From the NCBI GenBank assembly GCA_036936605.1, contig JAUPFV010000002.1, positions 335,395,215 to 335,459,214 of the forward strand: a stretch of 64,000 nt of DNA, in the 5' to 3' direction. The translations under genes and the position numbers were made by a program. The stretch comes from Limnanthes douglasii subsp. nivea. Taxonomy: Eukaryota > Streptophyta > Magnoliopsida > Brassicales > Limnanthaceae. The notes under the pieces are model-generated. The model saw only the letters and a program-made list of their open reading frames with translations. It did not search any database and was not told where the DNA came from. Of the stretch, positions 60,601 through 64,000 are shown piece after piece; the stretch's first letter is position 1, and the number at the start of each line of letters is the position of its first letter.

Positions 60601-63300
60601 ATGGTCATATTTGATATTTTAATTGCATACACGGTTAGTTTGGATTTTTACGGATGTTTCCAAATGTACTAATGATAGATAACACGTACTAGGTAATAAT
60701 GTACGAGATGTCATCGTTTGACTTCTTTAGAGCCACATATTCCTGTATGAATTTCTATATCAAATTTGCGTTTATGTGCGGAGATAAAGTTGACAACTAC
60801 AAAATGGGTAGTAAAATGTTTACAATCGGTGATGGTAATTAACTCTATCGAAGAATTGTTCACTTTCTTACGTATAGAAACTTACAATTAGTAAAGGCTC
60901 ATGAACAGGTGTTCACTAATGCAACACACATATTATATCAATAACATATTAACATGAATGTCCTTACGAAATCAAAAATACTCATCAATGATAAAAAAAA
61001 ATCTCCGATGATGTTTGTACTTTTGTGGAATCTGATGATGTTGTCACATACGGAACTCGCTTTGAATAACAATCGGTATGAGATGCTTCATGACTTCAAA
61101 CACTATATAAAATAATCGAATACATTGAGAATGTTTGGTTTTTTCCCTGCGGTGATAAGTTTCGCATGTGGAAAACTAACAAGTTAATATGTTCTTGTAA
61201 TTAGATCACTAATTGCATGGAGATCACTCATTCCACCCCGAAACGTTTCATTGGTACGAGCAAAGGTAACTTCGACTTGTGTTTGGGGTAACGTGGATTG
61301 TTTTCTTAAAATGCAACATGAACCATTTAAAGCATCATTTGTAAATAGTCGACTTATGGTCCAACATAAATTTATACAAAAGATGTCCGATGATATCTGA
61401 TGTAACATCTCACACGCTGCTTTATATGGTTATTCAGACGAAATAGAATGTGCTCCGAATATTGAAGTTGCGGATACTAACTTCCCTTGGCTTATACAAA
61501 TTAAGCAATTTAAAACACTTTCGACGATCATTGGAAGAGGTTAGATATAGTTGTGTGTACTGATCTAATGAGGTTAGAGCACTAAAAGAACATAGATAAA
61601 TTCATTCACGTTGTCATAGTCTATCAAGTGGAACAGTAAGTTCTAGCTCAAGCTGTACAATTCCTTCTAAAGTAAGATTGCTTTATCTGAAAAGTTACTT
61701 ACAACGATTCCATACCTTCTATAGACCTTTGGTAACTAAAATTAACAAAAAAACTTATAGATATTGCAGGTATCAGTCATTTTTATTTGCCTTAAATAGA
61801 TAACAAGATGCATAGAAGTTAATTAGGGATACATTTTGTGACGAGTCGATGGATTTTAGATGATAATATCAGATATGACAATCACAACGGCATCAAAGTC
61901 TAACTTCATCATCAGTATTGTAGGCAGTCTGGGTCAATGGTGTTAGTTTCACTATTCTACCATTACAGGGTGCAACCCCTCTAATGTCTCAAACGAAGAT
62001 TATTGTATAGGGTTTTGATAATAGAAATTACTTTATCAATGTAAGTATTCAGTGTATTTGCTCAATTTAATTCAAAATATTTAGTTAATATTACATTGAA
62101 ATTTTTTGTTTGTTTTTTATATTGTTTTGCATTGCGAATGAGTGTCTATGTAAACGTTAATCCTTGTTGCATCAGATTGCATAACGCAGAAGCTTTTCAG
62201 GTTGAGAATTATCAATTATATCTCGTTGCAAGAAATATAAAGAGATTCAAGTTTTCAAGTAGGTGATCGTCGCTAATGAAGTGACTTATTTAGGTAAATT
62301 TTCTTAATATTACATGCATGGTTTTAAAAACTATTTGTCATTGTAATAAATTTGCGTTAAATACTTATATGTTTACTGTATTCGTTTAATATTATCGTGC
62401 TAATGATTTGAAAATATTATACTTAACTTGATAAAATTAAATATAAAATCAAAAAAATCATGAGAAAATATATTAAACATTAATATGCAATATAAATAAC
62501 ACAATACTTAAGAAGGGTTATATCATTGCATATATAGTTCTAAAAACATACTGAACAATAAATATTTTGTTTTAGTCTCTTGTCAACCAAGTCCAACTTA
62601 ATCTCGTGATGTATTTGTTGTTTAATGAAATTAGTAATCCCCAAACCAAACACCTTACGTACATTTTGTCTGACATCGTGCAGAAGGCCGTAAAACCAAA
62701 CATTTTGAATCGATTCCATTTATTATCACATGGTAGTTAGATTTAACATTAATATAAGAAGAAAATAACTTACAAAAATAATATTTTAACGTAAATAAAA
62801 TACACAAAGCAACAAATAAAATAACTTAAGGACATCAAACGAACATAAAATTAAACATGAACTGCAACAACATATATAACATTAGGTAAAATCATATCAT
62901 TTGTTAAATTTGTACCGTTCAATAGTTGTGTAGTTCATTTATACATACGTTGTTAACGGTTTTCTCATCTATATAACGTAGCATAAATTTTGTCATCAAA
63001 CAAGTTACTTAAAAATTGAACATATTATAAATAATTTATTCCTAACTTTATATGAAAGTTCAAACACCCGAATATTGATTCCGATTTAAAATATTTGTAC
63101 CTTGTGGAGACTTCTTCACGGTTATGTGTAGGTTGACGGGGAGATCTTAGATTCTCGTACATCTACCCATACATATTATACATTATACACATAATTTTTT
63201 TTTTAAAAATCATCTATATTCACATCCATTCTAATTCTCCTCACATACTTGACATCTTCCAGCAACTAGTTGTCTTCACTGAAAGTCTATTCTATATCGA
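60601..63300. other. AT-rich region, no gene recognised
   Basis: No frame longer than about 75 codons and no domain on either strand. A plus-strand stretch at about 61000-61240 reads in pieces (CTFVESDDVV, PCGDKFRMWKTNK, then a Cys-rich part). It may be the eroded N-terminus of a MULE-type protein, but support is too weak for a call. Confidence 0.35.
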
Positions 63301-63309
63301 AAAAGTTTA

Positions 63310-64000
63310 CATGTTTGATTTGTTATATTATTTTTGTTGAGGAAGAAATATGGTATGTTTGGGTAGATTTTCATTGAGGAATAAATCATGAAATTACATA
63401 CAGTTTAAATGAAGTTAATACTGGTGATACTAATTTTTGTTTGCTACCAGTAACGTACTACACGAGGGGTATGTAATTTTCAAACCACTAGTGCAATAAT
63501 ATACGGGTATGTGATGATGCTACTTCCGGTATAGGAGTTGAAAAACAACCACGTGTTAGTTAAGAACTGGGAGAGTGCACTGATTGTATAAAGTGTTCGT
63601 GCTGCAAGTACTATACTTCATTGAAGGTATGTAATTTCCATACTACGAGTGTAAATAATATACCGACGGTATGTGAGGATCGTACCAACGGTAAAGTATT
63701 GTTAAAAATAAGTATGTTTTGGATAAAAATGAAAAAATATACATGTAGTATAGTTTTTTTGTACCGATAGTAATATACACCACTGACAGTACGTAATTTT
63801 GATACCACCGATGCAACTCATATTACGATAGTGCGTAATGATAGTATCGTCGGTATATGAATTGAAAAAAACTATATTTTAGACAAGATCTGAAAAAATT
63901 GTACTGGTGGTATAACATTTTGGTACCACCAACAATATATTACACCGATGGTGTAAATTTTACTAACCTTGATGCGAGTAATATAGATGCGGTGTGTAAT
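63310..64000 (+). repeat. ~160-bp satellite-like tandem array
   Basis: Corresponding GGTATGTAATTTT-type starts lie at 63468, 63626, 63788 and 63950 (spacing 158, 162, 162). Within each unit come ATACCACCAGTG, AATATACCGACGGTATGTGATG, GAAAAA and GTACCACCAGTAATATAC-like phrases in the same order. A more diverged unit precedes from about 63310. The array runs off the window end. Copies are quite diverged. Confidence 0.72.

Noticed and set aside
60700..61700. A second MULE or protease pseudogene on the plus strand
   Set aside because: Only scattered words could be read, across many stops and shifts; similarity was too weak to name a family.

Overview
The window is AT-rich nuclear DNA from a flowering plant, probably a eudicot; the species cannot be named from sequence. 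It is intergenic sequence built from old, nested and mostly broken transposable elements. All four main plant retroelement groups are present (Ty1/copia, Athila-type and Tat-type Ty3/gypsy, LINEs), plus hAT and Mutator-like (MULE) DNA transposons. No intact host gene was found. The only host-gene material is a pair of glutamate dehydrogenase fragments around 40.3-42.0 kb with a NIMIN-like pseudogene lying antisense between them.

Layout. 1-7.3 kb: the 3' end of a Tat-type gypsy element (antisense ORF on the minus strand, polypurine tract, LTR-like end). A complete but dead Ty1/copia element (135-4868) is inserted in one exon of the antisense ORF, with a perfect 5-bp target duplication. 7.3-17 kb: degenerate repeat arrays, a decayed proline-rich two-exon gene on the plus strand and a decayed MULE transposase on the minus strand, in a region peppered with a TCTCRCATATTTT-like motif. 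17.9-24.2 kb: an hAT element with both terminal inverted repeats, a RICESLEEPER-type transposase on the minus strand, and a second, divergently transcribed plus-strand gene resembling the 'putative plant transposon protein' (Transposase_32-like) family. The two genes share a compact, palindrome-rich bidirectional promoter. 24.6-29.7 kb: LINE copy 1, followed by a ~33-bp tandem array. 32.5-34.35 kb: a 5'-truncated LINE fragment on the minus strand.

34.5-40.3 kb: AT-rich DNA, part of which has a diverged counterpart at 59.0-60.6 kb, plus a long (TA)n tract. 40.3-42.0 kb: the GDH/NIMIN cluster. 42.6-48.5 kb: LINE copy 2, almost full length with both ORFs. 48.9-50.0 kb: Athila gag-protease remnant. 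50.5-58.2 kb: a second Tat-type element on the plus strand (gag, protease, RT, dual RNase H, no visible integrase), then an antisense ORF and an LTR-like end. 58.2-64 kb: AT-rich DNA with a near-perfect stem-loop at 58641-58794 and a ~160-bp satellite-like array running off the right edge.

All coding features carry stops or frameshifts, and several have lost catalytic residues, so most are annotated as pseudogenes. Family assignments come from motif recognition, not database searches.
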